Part shown: positions 25,350 through 33,346 of the stretch, piece after piece
How the letters are laid out: each line of letters begins with the position of its first letter
How positions within the stretch are numbered: the first letter of the stretch is position 1
Source: Natronorubrum halophilum
Lineage (GTDB): Archaea; Halobacteriota; Halobacteria; Halobacteriales; Natrialbaceae
Direction: 5' to 3'
Assembly: GCF_003670115.1 (NCBI RefSeq)
Contig: NZ_QQTY01000003.1
Span: 124,001 to 188,000 of the forward strand
Length of the DNA: 64,000 nt
Translations under genes and position numbers: made by a program
Notes under the pieces: model-generated
Told to the model about the DNA's origin: nothing
The model's input: the letters and a program-made list of their open reading frames with translations, nothing else
The model's database searches: none

Positions 25350-25583
25350 CTACTTGTTCACCTGGTCGGCGTCGTCCTGACGGTGTCGCTCGAGTAGCTG
25401 TTGAACCCCGGCCCGAAGCGCTTCGCTCCGGGTGTAGTAGACGTCGTCGTCGACGAGCGACTCGAGGGCAGCGAGTTGCTCGTCGGTGGCCCGGAACGTC
25501 ACACGCTCGAGCGTCTGACCGTTCTCCAGCCGGGAGCGGTTGGGTTCGATCACGACGTCGTTGGACGGCGAACGACCCGTCAT
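25350..25583 (-). CDS. CopG-type ribbon-helix-helix protein
   Basis: A 77-residue protein. After an unstructured, Asn-rich head (about 1-24), the ribbon-helix-helix reads LERVTFRATDEQLAALESL, with a YYTRSEALRAGVQQLL helix. The domain is typical of small haloarchaeal CopG-like DNA-binding proteins; no antitoxin partner is adjacent. It may act as an autonomous regulator. The next gene runs in the opposite direction after 310 nt. Confidence 0.75.
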   Translation of the reverse strand: MTGRSPSNDVVIEPNRSRLENGQTLERVTFRATDEQLAALESLVDDDVYYTRSEALRAGVQQLLERHRQDDADQVNK

Positions 25584-25892
25584 CTCCGATCACCTCGCTC
25601 CGGTCGCGATTTTGCGCTCGTCTCGGCTCTCGTCCCTCTGAGTCCCGTTCTACTTTTCACTAGGACCATGTGACGGGGAGGGGACGACCGGTAAAAAGGG
25701 CTCGCGTAGCGTGGTGAAAGTGAAATGGGACGATTCTGGGGCGAGCGGATGGGAAGTCGCCGGTTCCGATCGTCGCTGAATGCCGTCCGACTAATCGACA
25801 AAAAGCGAGCCGGATCACACGAGTTCGGCCCGATGGACAGCGTTATTCTCGTTCGGCCCCTGAACGTGATGCGGGCAACCGCAGGACAAACC
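25584..25892. other. Divergent promoter region
   Basis: No gene is seen. It lies between the CopG-type gene and the DUF5806 gene; an in-frame leader before 25893 has poor codon use and is unlikely to be translated. Confidence 0.4.
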
Positions 25893-26450
25893 ATGCCCGA
25901 AGATACGCAACCATCCTCCCGGAGCAACGCATCCGAGCACTACCGCTTCAGGCGACTCGAGAGCGCCGAATACGACCGCGTCAGCGAGTTCCTTCGCGAT
26001 CGCGTCGCCTTCACGGCCCGCGAGTGGGCGATCGCTCGCCTCTGTGCCGACTTTCGGACCGGAACGGGTATTGAGATGACGATCATCGGGGAGAACCTCC
26101 CCGACCTCGTTCCCTTCATGGACGACCAGTACACGCGCCAAGCCGTCTACCAGTCGCGCAAATCCTTCGAGGAGAAGGTTCGAAAATCGGGTGCGACGTT
26201 CCTCTACGGCGCTTACTCCGATTTCTTCACGGCCGACGAACTCGACGACATCGCCTACGAGGCGACGGAGGTAGCGCGGTTTCTGATCGAAGTCGAAGGA
26301 GCCTCCCTCTCCTACGAGAGCGAACTGAACGCGGAAGAACGGATCGAAGCGGCGATGAAGGACGTCCATCGGGCGAGCCTCGAACTCCGCTACGATCGCT
26401 GTCCGAACTGCGGCGAGCGACTCGGTGAGGACGCGGGCGGATCCGAGTGA
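25893..26450 (+). CDS. DUF5806 family protein
   Basis: A 185-residue protein starting MPEDTQPSSRS. Core: FTAREWAIARLCADFRT, GENLPDLVPFMDD, QAVYQSRKSFEEKVRKSG, ATFLYGAYSDFFTADELDD and EVEGASLSYESELN, which is the conserved haloarchaeal DUF5806 pattern. A CxxC pair in the tail (RCPNCGERLG) suggests zinc binding. Alpha-helical; function unknown. In-frame starts further upstream (25725) extend into non-coding sequence and are rejected. Confidence 0.8.
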   Translation: MPEDTQPSSRSNASEHYRFRRLESAEYDRVSEFLRDRVAFTAREWAIARLCADFRTGTGIEMTIIGENLPDLVPFMDDQYTRQAVYQSRKSFEEKVRKSGATFLYGAYSDFFTADELDDIAYEATEVARFLIEVEGASLSYESELNAEERIEAAMKDVHRASLELRYDRCPNCGERLGEDAGGSE

Positions 26451-26517
26451 AACGCTCCCAAGGAGCGGCGATCGTATCGCGACCGCCAAGATCGATACCG
26501 ATCTCGAGCGACGAATC

Positions 26518-26805
26518 GAAGCGACGAGGTAACAAGGGATACGGCGATCAGCAGATTCGAGCAACGGCCCGCGAGAACGATATGCGTCCACTCGTCAAAC
26601 ACCGTGCGTTCTCCTCACTGCAGAACGCGTGGAGCGCTCGGCTGGATACCGACCTCTACGCCCAACGAAACCGGAGTGAGACGGTGAACTCTCGACTCGA
26701 GCGAAAATACGGTGCGTTCGTTCGGTCACGGCGCTGATGGAAGCAGTTTCGTAAACTCGCTCGTGCGTGCCTCGTCCACAATCTCGACCGAACCCGATCA
26801 GTACA
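26518..26805 (+). pseudogene. IS5/IS4-type transposase C-terminal relic
   Basis: The frame gives the end of a haloarchaeal DDE transposase: GYGDQQIRATARENDMRPLV, HRAFSSLQNAWSARLD, QRNRSETVNSRLERKYGAF, then VRSRR followed by an in-frame TGA where relatives have Trp, and WKQFRKLARACLVHNLDR. The Glu of the DDE triad would be in RSETVN. The N-terminal part is absent. A truncated, nonsense-mutated relic. Confidence 0.72.
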
Positions 26806-26888
26806 GAGGATGAGTCCAGCGCGGTGAGAGCTATCTGTTCAAAAGTGTATAGCTGAGTAATCCTCCAGGATCTCGCTTCTAACACGAA

Positions 26889-27014
26889 TCATGTGAGGTA
26901 AAACAGGACTAGCAACCCGAGAAATAGGAGAAGTAGTATAACGATTATCCAGGGACTATCCGCACCCTTACTCGATTCGTCGAGGGGAATGACTGGTCCG
27001 CTACTTCCGCTCAT
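26889..27014 (-). CDS. 41-residue single-helix membrane protein
   Basis: An ATG at 27014 opens a 41-residue frame ending in TGA: a polar head (MSGSSGPVIPLDESSKGADS), then one transmembrane helix of about 18 residues (WIIVILLLLFLGLLVLFYL). A TATA-like element (ACATATTA, about 27038-27045 on the minus strand) lies 26 nt before the start, a leaderless arrangement. Similar single-helix small proteins are widespread in haloarchaea. Function unknown. Confidence 0.62.
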   Translation of the reverse strand: MSGSSGPVIPLDESSKGADSPWIIVILLLLFLGLLVLFYLT

Positions 27015-27176
27015 GCGGAATGATATCATGAAGGACAGTAATATGTTTTGGTAGTTTCGGTCTATCGTGACGGGAAGTCCTCTAGGAGGTGTACTCTCTA
27101 CGGAAGATACGCAGGTGTAGTCTTCACTCTGAATGGTTCGGCCGAGACAGATCGTAAATTCCTAAATGAGATCCGG

Positions 27177-27638
27177 TCAGTCAGTTCTTCGCTCGGACCC
27201 GTAGCGTGCTGCCCACGCGTAGAGGAACTGGAACGCAGGATCTAGCTCTCGTGCCTTCGTCGTGGGTTCGTACTCGACGCGCGGCGGAATCTCGTCGTAC
27301 GATCGTCGAGAGACGAGACCGGCGTCGGTGAGCTCCGCCAGCCGTTGGGAGAGTACTTTCGGCGTGACATCGATGGCGCCCTCGAGTTCGGAGAACCGCA
27401 GGGGCCGCTTCTCGCAGAAGAGGTGGTAGAAAACCGCCAGTGCGTGCGCGTTGGTCATGAGGTCGAGGAGGTCTCCTACCGTCTCGTTTAACTCCTTCGG
27501 GGTGTCGTCGATGTATGGGACGTCGTCGAGTAGATACTGGTACTCCTCGACCACGACCCGGGGATCGTCTGCTCGCGAGGACGGCACTGACTCGTCGGTC
27601 TGTGACAAGGGTGGTTCATCCGGTTCGGGCAGTACCAT
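27177..27638 (-). CDS. HxlR-type winged-helix regulator
   Basis: A 153-residue protein with an acidic N-terminal extension of about 55 residues before the domain. The HxlR core reads LTDLMTN-like helix ALAVFYHLFCEKRPLRFSEL, then VTPKVLSQRLAELTDAGLV and the wing RRSYDEIPPRVEYEPT. HxlR proteins often sense thiols or quinones and control divergent oxidoreductases. Here it is divergent from an NmrA-like SDR and a DUF1772 protein, its probable targets, with an A/T-rich inverted repeat between them. Confidence 0.83.
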   Translation of the reverse strand: MVLPEPDEPPLSQTDESVPSSRADDPRVVVEEYQYLLDDVPYIDDTPKELNETVGDLLDLMTNAHALAVFYHLFCEKRPLRFSELEGAIDVTPKVLSQRLAELTDAGLVSRRSYDEIPPRVEYEPTTKARELDPAFQFLYAWAARYGSERRTD

Positions 27639-27714
27639 ACGTCAACAAGGGCAACCAGCGGCAAATAGCTGCCTTCAAGGTAACTGGCGGGTTGCTTTCT
27701 GCCGAGATAGTTAC

Positions 27715-27728
27715 TTTCTTTTAAGAAA
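27715..27728. promoter_or_regulatory. Candidate HxlR operator
   Basis: Inverted repeat TTTCTT, 2 nt, AAGAAA in the divergent promoter between the HxlR gene and the NmrA-like gene. Short but well placed, about 45 nt before the ATG at 27773. Confidence 0.4.
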
Positions 27729-27772
27729 CTCGACACTATATCACCACAGTCGGTGTAGAAGACGTGAGAACC

Positions 27773-28528
27773 ATGAACCACCCACACACGTCGACGGTGC
27801 TGGTTGCCGGGGCGACCGGTCGAACCGGCAGTGAACTTCTCCGAAAACTGGACGACACGTCGCTGCACGTCAGAGCGATGACCCGTTCGGCAGCAAATCA
27901 CGAGTCGCTCGTCACAAACGGAGCCGACGAGGTTATGGTCGGCGACTTGCTGGATCCGGCGGCCGCGCGGGTAGCCGTCGAGAACTGCGATGCGGTTCTG
28001 TTCGCTGCGGGATCGAATCTGGCGACGGGGTTGCTTCGTCCCGGGCGCGTCGTCGACGGAACGGGCGTGATCAACCTCGTCGAGGCCGCGACCGCGGAAG
28101 GCGTTCGCACGTTCGTCCTCCAGAGTACGATCGGCGTCGGCGACTCCCGTCCGGGGATGCCACTGTGGGCCCGGTCGGTCGTGCTCCGATGGACGGTACG
28201 CGAAAAAGCGCGCGCCGAACGAGCCCTCCGCGAGTCGGGCCTCGAGCACGTCGTATTCCGCCCCGGATGGCTGACCGACGAGTCGGCGACGCACGACGTA
28301 CTCATCGCCGAAGGCGGTGGCAACATGACCGGTTCCATCCCGCGGGCGGACGTCGCCCGTCTCATGGTAGCGGCGTTGTTCACGCCGACTGTAGCTAACC
28401 GAAGCCTCGAGGTCGTTGCGAAAGACGACGTGGCGAACGCGAACCCGCGCAGTCTCATCACCGTCGAGTGGGACCGAGCCGGCGCGGCATCCGTCGAGGG
28501 GAACGTCGATCCGAACAGGGGAACTTGA
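27773..28528 (+). CDS. NAD(P)H-binding NmrA-like oxidoreductase
   Basis: A 251-residue atypical SDR. Cofactor motif GATGRTGSELL (about 11-21) followed by AMTRSAAN, a basic position favouring NADP(H). NLVEAATAEGVRTFVLQST and the later GSIPRADVARLMVAAL are typical of the NmrA/HSCARG group. The usual catalytic YxxxK is not obvious, so it may be a redox sensor or quinone reductase. The ATG at 27773 is used instead of a GTG at 27764. The next gene starts 4 nt after the stop, so the two are an operon. Confidence 0.83.
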   Translation: MNHPHTSTVLVAGATGRTGSELLRKLDDTSLHVRAMTRSAANHESLVTNGADEVMVGDLLDPAAARVAVENCDAVLFAAGSNLATGLLRPGRVVDGTGVINLVEAATAEGVRTFVLQSTIGVGDSRPGMPLWARSVVLRWTVREKARAERALRESGLEHVVFRPGWLTDESATHDVLIAEGGGNMTGSIPRADVARLMVAALFTPTVANRSLEVVAKDDVANANPRSLITVEWDRAGAASVEGNVDPNRGT

Positions 28529-28532
28529 GACC

Positions 28533-29039
28533 GTGAGTCCGAACGTCCTTCCCGGAGACCTCGTCATGTTCCTGTTCGCGACATCGGCGATCCTCGGCGG
28601 AATTATGGCCGGGTTCTTCTTCGCCTACTCGGCGAGCGTGGTACTCGCTCTCGAGACGCTTTCGGCGGACGCGTACACCACCGTAATGCGCCCCATCAAC
28701 GAATCCGTTCGAAACCCGGCGTTCGGCGTCGCGTTCTTCGGTGCGATCGCGGTTCCGGTGGTCGGTGCGGCAATCGTGCTTCTCCGCGGGTACTGGACGT
28801 CGCAGTACGGGCAGTTGTTTCTCGCGGGGGTTACCGTCTATCTGATAGGAACGATCGCCGTGACGGTGATGGTCCACTTTCCGATGAACGACGACATCGC
28901 GACGTGGTCCGTCGAGTCGCCGCCGGACGATTGGGCTGCGGTTCGTGCGCGGTGGGCGCTGTGGAATCACGTCCGAACGACGGCGGCGATCGTTTCGTTC
29001 GCTCTGTACATCGGGGCGCTGGTAACGCTTGGTGTGTAG
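28533..29039 (+). CDS. DUF1772 (anthrone oxygenase-like) membrane protein
   Basis: A 168-residue protein with four membrane helices. It matches the DUF1772 family: GIMAGFFFAYSASVVLALE in the first helix, the NESVRNPAF loop, and the C-terminal WALWNHVRTTAAIVSF, whose Asn/His/Arg set is conserved in anthrone oxygenase-like proteins. The GTG at 28533 is chosen as it lies 4 nt after the preceding stop. With the NmrA-like enzyme it may act on a quinone-type compound; this is inference from context. Confidence 0.78.
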   Translation: MSPNVLPGDLVMFLFATSAILGGIMAGFFFAYSASVVLALETLSADAYTTVMRPINESVRNPAFGVAFFGAIAVPVVGAAIVLLRGYWTSQYGQLFLAGVTVYLIGTIAVTVMVHFPMNDDIATWSVESPPDDWAAVRARWALWNHVRTTAAIVSFALYIGALVTLGV

Positions 29040-29271
29040 CTCTCCGATTCGGGTCGCCGTGCTCGAGGGGCCATGATTAATCGATTGCACACGACCGTAT
29101 TTATCGATCAATACAGTGGTCTGCCGAGACGATGGTAGAACGGGTACGGGTTGACTGTGCGTGAGTTCGTCTCGATGACCTGCCAGTAGTTCGCAGACGA
29201 AGGATCTCCGTGTATCTGGACCTTCGGTACATAAACACCATTATAAGAGCCTGCAACTCATCAAGCCGATA

Positions 29272-30813
29272 ATGAGCCGCTGGAAGTCGCTTGTAGACAC
29301 CTTCGGCGGGAGACCTGCCATTCTCGTCCTCGGTGGGCTCTACGTCAGTTCGACTATCGGAGTGTACAATGCGGAAGTCGCAAGTGGCACGCCCGTTTCG
29401 AACGCTCTCTTTCTCGCGTTTTTCGTCTTTATTCCAGGGATGATCCTCCTCGCCGGTGGATACTGGCTGCCACGAACGACCATCAACCCGAAATTCTACC
29501 CAACGGTTACCGCCTGGTCACTAAGCGCGATCGCACTATTGAGCGGTTTGCTCGCGTTGTATCATCTCTCTCCAAACGCCAGTATCGACAACCCCGTCCA
29601 GACGATTCTCATCATAACGGGATTCGTCATCGTCCCGGCGTTCGTCGGTGGAATTTCCGGAGCGAGATCGAAAACGAGAGCGTTCGATCTCGAACAACGT
29701 AACCGGGAAATTCGAGAGATACACACCGAGTTGAAAGACCGTGAGTCCGAACTCCAGCGCGTTCAAGAACGGATGGAGTTCGCACTAATTAATACTGAGG
29801 GCGCGGTGTGGGAGTGGGACATCGAAAACGATCGGACATCGTACTACCCCTCTGAGGAGCCCTTGTTCGGCACCAGCATCGAAAACTGGGAAGACTTCGC
29901 CGCCGTAATCCATCCAGAGGACCGAGACGCGGTCCAACGAGCAATCGATGAGTCTCTCGAAACCGGCGAGCCAAAGCACGAGGAGGTCCGCATCGTCCGA
30001 AATGGTGAGGTCCGGTGGATCGAAGCCCCAGGTCAGCCGGTAACCGTCGGCGATGGGGCGACACACATGATCGGCGTGGTACGCGACATAACTGACCGCA
30101 AAACGTTTGAACAGCAGCTGCAGTCCTCGAACGAGCGGCTTGAACAGTTCGCCTACGTCGCATCGCACGACCTCCAGGAGCCCCTCCGAATGATCATAAG
30201 CTATCTCAATCTGCTCGAAGACCGCTATAGCGACGAACTCGACGATGAAGCTCACGAATTCATCGAGTACGCCGTCGATGGCTCGGAGCGAATGCAGGAG
30301 ATGATCCGAGGTCTCTTGGCGTACTCCCGGCTCGATACTGATGCCGAGCCGCTTGGACCCACGGCTGCCGAGGCGGTTGTCGACGATGTCCTCGAGAACC
30401 TCAAACTCCAAATCGAAGAGGCCGATGCCGACATCACCGTCGGGGAGCTGCCGACAGTGGAAGCTGACGATAACCAGCTCAAACAGGTGTTCCAAAACCT
30501 CGTCTCAAACGCTATCAAGTATCGAGGCGACGAGAAGCCGCGGATCGAGATTAGCGCCTCACGAAATGACGGGATGTGCCGATTCAGAGTCGCCGACAAT
30601 GGCATTGGGATGGACCCGGCGTACACGGACCAGATCTTCGAAGTGTTCAACCGGCTCCACAATACTCAAGAGTACTCCGGAACAGGGATCGGTCTGGCTC
30701 TCTGTAAAAGGATCGTCGAGCGACACGGTGGCGAGATATGGGTGGAATCAGAACCCGGGGAAGGCTCGACGTTCTCCTTTACCATTCCGCTCGTCGACCA
30801 ATCGGTCGATTGA
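29272..30813 (+). CDS. Membrane sensor histidine kinase with PAS domain
   Basis: A 513-residue kinase. Four transmembrane helices (about 15-125), a short coiled coil (about 137-168), one PAS domain (about 170-275, ending VVRDITDRKTFEQQL), HisKA with phospho-acceptor H299 (FAYVASHDLQEPL), and HATPase_c with N-box QNLVSNAIKY, G1 box DNGIGMD and G2 box GTGIGLALCKRIVE. It is an orphan: no response regulator gene follows. The TATA-like element lies near 29245. The membrane input domain suggests it senses a membrane-linked or extracellular signal. Confidence 0.9.
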   Translation: MSRWKSLVDTFGGRPAILVLGGLYVSSTIGVYNAEVASGTPVSNALFLAFFVFIPGMILLAGGYWLPRTTINPKFYPTVTAWSLSAIALLSGLLALYHLSPNASIDNPVQTILIITGFVIVPAFVGGISGARSKTRAFDLEQRNREIREIHTELKDRESELQRVQERMEFALINTEGAVWEWDIENDRTSYYPSEEPLFGTSIENWEDFAAVIHPEDRDAVQRAIDESLETGEPKHEEVRIVRNGEVRWIEAPGQPVTVGDGATHMIGVVRDITDRKTFEQQLQSSNERLEQFAYVASHDLQEPLRMIISYLNLLEDRYSDELDDEAHEFIEYAVDGSERMQEMIRGLLAYSRLDTDAEPLGPTAAEAVVDDVLENLKLQIEEADADITVGELPTVEADDNQLKQVFQNLVSNAIKYRGDEKPRIEISASRNDGMCRFRVADNGIGMDPAYTDQIFEVFNRLHNTQEYSGTGIGLALCKRIVERHGGEIWVESEPGEGSTFSFTIPLVDQSVD

Positions 30814-30861
30814 GCGAAGGACCTCGTGATACTCGTCGCCGCCGGTCACATCGAGATCTGC

Positions 30862-31019
30862 CTACTCGAGGACGTTCATCAGCATCTCCTCGAGCTCGCG
30901 GCGACACTGCTCAAAATCGAGTGCATCCTTCCGGTTCTAGTGATCGAGGTCTGGAACGGGATTTCGGGTTTGCGGTGCCAGCCGAACTGATCGGGATTGT
31001 AGTTGCCGGGGTTGTGCAT
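30862..31019 (-). pseudogene. Frameshifted small gene beside IS relic
   Basis: From an ATG at 31019 one frame gives MHNPGNYNPDQFGWHRKPEI. A one-base shift at about 30950 then gives DLDH, an in-frame TAG, and NRKDALDFEQCRRELEEML ending in TAG at 30862. Both parts have strong coding character, and together make about 52 residues. I do not recognise the family. It abuts the IS relic at 31024-31204. Confidence 0.42.
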
Positions 31020-31023
31020 GTAG

Positions 31024-31204
31024 AACTCTGTTAAAATCGTTAGGAGGAGACATCTTTGGTACCAGCCCGACAGCGAGGCCAACGGCCGAGCTGTCGATGA
31101 ACCGTACTCGCTTCGCTCGTCCGGATACTTGCGTTCTACTCGCAGGTGTAATGAGTGGTGATTCCACGATAATTGCTGTGTGAAAAACGGGCTTCAACAG
31201 AGCC
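31024..31204. mobile_element. 181-bp IS6-like non-autonomous relic
   Basis: Left end AACTCTGTTAAAATC; right end on the minus strand GGCTCTGTTGAAGCC followed by GTTTTTCACAC. Flanks: GCATGTAG (31016-31023) and GCATGTCG (31205-31212), an 8-bp repeat with one mismatch. The right half matches the left 75 bases of the 24121 element, and the left end matches that element's right end. No coding sequence inside. Confidence 0.66.
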
Positions 31205-31234
31205 GCATGTCGTATCTCGAGACGGTCGATGAAC

Positions 31235-31870
31235 TCAAAACACCGTCGAGAGACTGCCGAAGAACCCGACGGTAACGAGGAGTCGACCGAGACTTCCAAG
31301 AAACGTCGCTATCGCGAATCTAACGTAATTCTGCTCGAGGACAGCAAAGGCGTAGATCGAGATCGTATCGGGAAAGAACGGAACGGAGAGGGCCATCGCG
31401 AGTCCACCATAGCCGTACTGCTGTGCGAGCTGGACGGATCGTTTCTCCGACCACTCCAAGACGTCCCATCTCGATTGTCGTAACCAGCGTGTGATCGGTC
31501 CCGACCGTTTGACTTCTTGACCGATGTGGAACGCGAATACGCTCCCGGCGGCCTTTCCGATCGCACTCACGAATATGATACTCGAGAGGTTCGCCCACGA
31601 CGGGAGACCAAGATCAAGCGGTGCGACCAGGACGATCTCGCTCGGACCAGGGAGCGCGAAGGCGATCAAAAACGAGTATATGAAAATAATGCCCATTCCG
31701 GGCCAGCCCGTCGCCGACTCGACGACTGCCTCGAGGCCGCCCGCATCGATAATAGCTGGCGACTTCAGCACGAGTAGCGGGATTTCGGTTACCATGTGTT
31801 GAGTGAATCTGAATAGCTCTCGTCTCATTCTCCCTGTGTTCATCACGCGTCGAATATGTATCGATGACAT
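31235..31870 (-). CDS. DedA/SNARE-associated family membrane protein
   Basis: A 211-residue membrane protein. Two re-entrant-type regions and four helices. ALPGPSEIVLVAPLDLGLPSW corresponds to the first conserved segment and FVSAIGKAAGSVFAFHIGQ to the following helix; the Arg/Gly segment LSVPFFPDTISIYAFAVLEQ is near the second. DedA-like proteins flip polyprenyl or phospholipids and maintain membrane energetics. Starts at 31870 or 31843 are possible; I use the first. It ends 31 nt from the IS relic. Confidence 0.8.
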   Translation of the reverse strand: MSSIHIRRVMNTGRMRRELFRFTQHMVTEIPLLVLKSPAIIDAGGLEAVVESATGWPGMGIIFIYSFLIAFALPGPSEIVLVAPLDLGLPSWANLSSIIFVSAIGKAAGSVFAFHIGQEVKRSGPITRWLRQSRWDVLEWSEKRSVQLAQQYGYGGLAMALSVPFFPDTISIYAFAVLEQNYVRFAIATFLGSLGRLLVTVGFFGSLSTVF

Positions 31871-31889
31871 TCTCCCCGCGTAAACGGAG

Positions 31890-32215
31890 AAGGGGCTTTG
31901 TTTCTCACGCAGTCGGTCGTAGCCCGACGACGGCAGGGCTTCCCGACCTGCAGAGGGGACATTTGCTGTCTACGGTCGGACATTCCGAAGAAACGCCTGT
32001 GGAGACTGCGCTCACTGTGGATACACCTGTGTCCGCAAAGCGCGTTTGTCGAGGTTCTCTCGACAGGCTATCAGACTGAGTCTAGCAACGTCGTAGAAGC
32101 AGGAAGCCCCATCTGCTCACGGCGGCTTCGCCGCCGTTCGCATGGTCCGTGAGACCTCTGATCTCACGCGACCCTCAAGGAGCGAACGGCGTCAGCCGTG
32201 AGCGAGTTGGATAGG
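31890..32215 (+). pseudogene. TnpB (IS1341-type) 3' relic
   Basis: The frame from about 31895 gives the typical haloarchaeal TnpB tail: VGHSEETPVETALTVDTPVS then AKRV, followed after an insertion by VVEAGSP (about 32091) and later LKERTASAVSELD (about 32174). The intervening DNA contains a hairpin (GGCGGCTTCGCCGCC region near 32120) and breaks the frame. The RuvC core is absent. The 3' part, which in complete elements encodes the guide-RNA scaffold, is partly present. Confidence 0.62.
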
Positions 32216-32222
32216 GTAGTGG

Positions 32223-33080
32223 CTAGGAACGGGAGGAGCGCTGAATCTCGTAGTCGTAATCAAGATCGTCATGCAGTTGGCGGAATGCGGCAAATACCTT
32301 TTCTCCCGCTTCTCCAGCGGGAATATCGACTTGCGTCGGTGGAGCGGCAGTCTCCGAATCGAGGATCCGCCACATCGTTCGACGAAGAAATGATTCCTCG
32401 GAGTTCGACCGCCAATCAAGACGCAAGCAGTTCTCAGGACATAGCGCAGTGACCTGCTCTAGTCGCTCCACGTCGTATGAAACGCTGTTCTCTTCGAAGG
32501 AGCGATACAGAGAGTCCCATCGCAACTCATACTTGATGCCGCCCACCGTCCACGAGGCAAGCCCATCGAACGGAACCACGGCTGTACCTCGCAGTTGGGC
32601 CATCATTTCATCCAATTCCTCGATCAGTCCCTCATGCTCCGATGCGTTGATTTCCCGGATATGTGGTTCGTGCGGCACCGATCGATATACCCACGATTGC
32701 TCGGCAAGAATTGCAAATTCATCAACGTAGAACGTCCGGTCAGTCCACGCATCAGTATCGTCACTCGAAATCTCCAACAGCGACTCCACGAGAGCACGGT
32801 TCTCCGGAAGCGATGCTCGGAACTCTCGACCAGAACCGACAAAGATACGCTCTGAGCTTTCGACTCGTGTTAGCTCGCTCCGGACAGTGTCGAACTGGTT
32901 GTGCTTGGGGTCAAGTTGCAGATGGACAGCGGTTCCGTAGTCCATCAAAATACCCGTAGCTTGGTTCTCAACGGTCACCCATCCAGTCTCGTCCCAATCT
33001 TTGACATCGGGTAGATTCCGGGTAACGAGTTTGTGCGTTGGCTCCGCAGCATCGACCTTCTCTGTGAACGCCATCGCCAT
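32223..33080 (-). CDS. Conserved hypothetical, unknown function
   Basis: A 285-residue acidic, soluble protein starting MAMAFTEKVDAAEP. No signal, no membrane helix and no recognised motif. It has two regular beta-alpha regions (about 15-75 and 150-200) and a Trp-rich segment (FDGLASWTVGGIKYELRWDS). Codon use is normal for the organism. Its 3' end lies against the TnpB relic, and an IS end lies about 190 nt upstream, so it sits in a mobile-rich interval. It could be a defence or host-interaction protein but nothing in the sequence shows this. Confidence 0.6.
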   Translation of the reverse strand: MAMAFTEKVDAAEPTHKLVTRNLPDVKDWDETGWVTVENQATGILMDYGTAVHLQLDPKHNQFDTVRSELTRVESSERIFVGSGREFRASLPENRALVESLLEISSDDTDAWTDRTFYVDEFAILAEQSWVYRSVPHEPHIREINASEHEGLIEELDEMMAQLRGTAVVPFDGLASWTVGGIKYELRWDSLYRSFEENSVSYDVERLEQVTALCPENCLRLDWRSNSEESFLRRTMWRILDSETAAPPTQVDIPAGEAGEKVFAAFRQLHDDLDYDYEIQRSSRS

Positions 33081-33266
33081 TAGCCCGCTGTCCTCCGCTT
33101 TACTGGGCTGAATTCGTTTCTTTGGAGGGTGTACATACGGTGGATTGTTCTACGGCGACTCTATCAATAAGGTTTCAGGTTAGCTATACAGTCACGTGAT
33201 ACATACGCAGCCCTACTGTCCACGTGATTCCCAACGCCGTTAGTGAAAGAAAATCGCTCTCGTCCC

Positions 33267-33282
33267 GCGTCTAAACAAAGCC
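33267..33282 (-). repeat. Solo end of TTTAGACGC-type MITE/IS
   Basis: Read on the minus strand: GGCTTTGTTTAGACGC, identical over 16 bases to the left end of the MITE at 10717. No partner lies within 300 bp. Confidence 0.55.
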
Positions 33283-33346
33283 AAGAACTGTAACCAATAC
33301 CAGACATGTCTTTCCCCCATGCATTTGTATCCTACACTGTTATGAG

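Noticed and set aside
27488-28567. 359-codon minus-strand frame over the HxlR and NmrA-like genes
   Set aside because: Overlaps two well-supported genes; its own product is Arg-rich with no motifs, typical of high-GC antisense frames.
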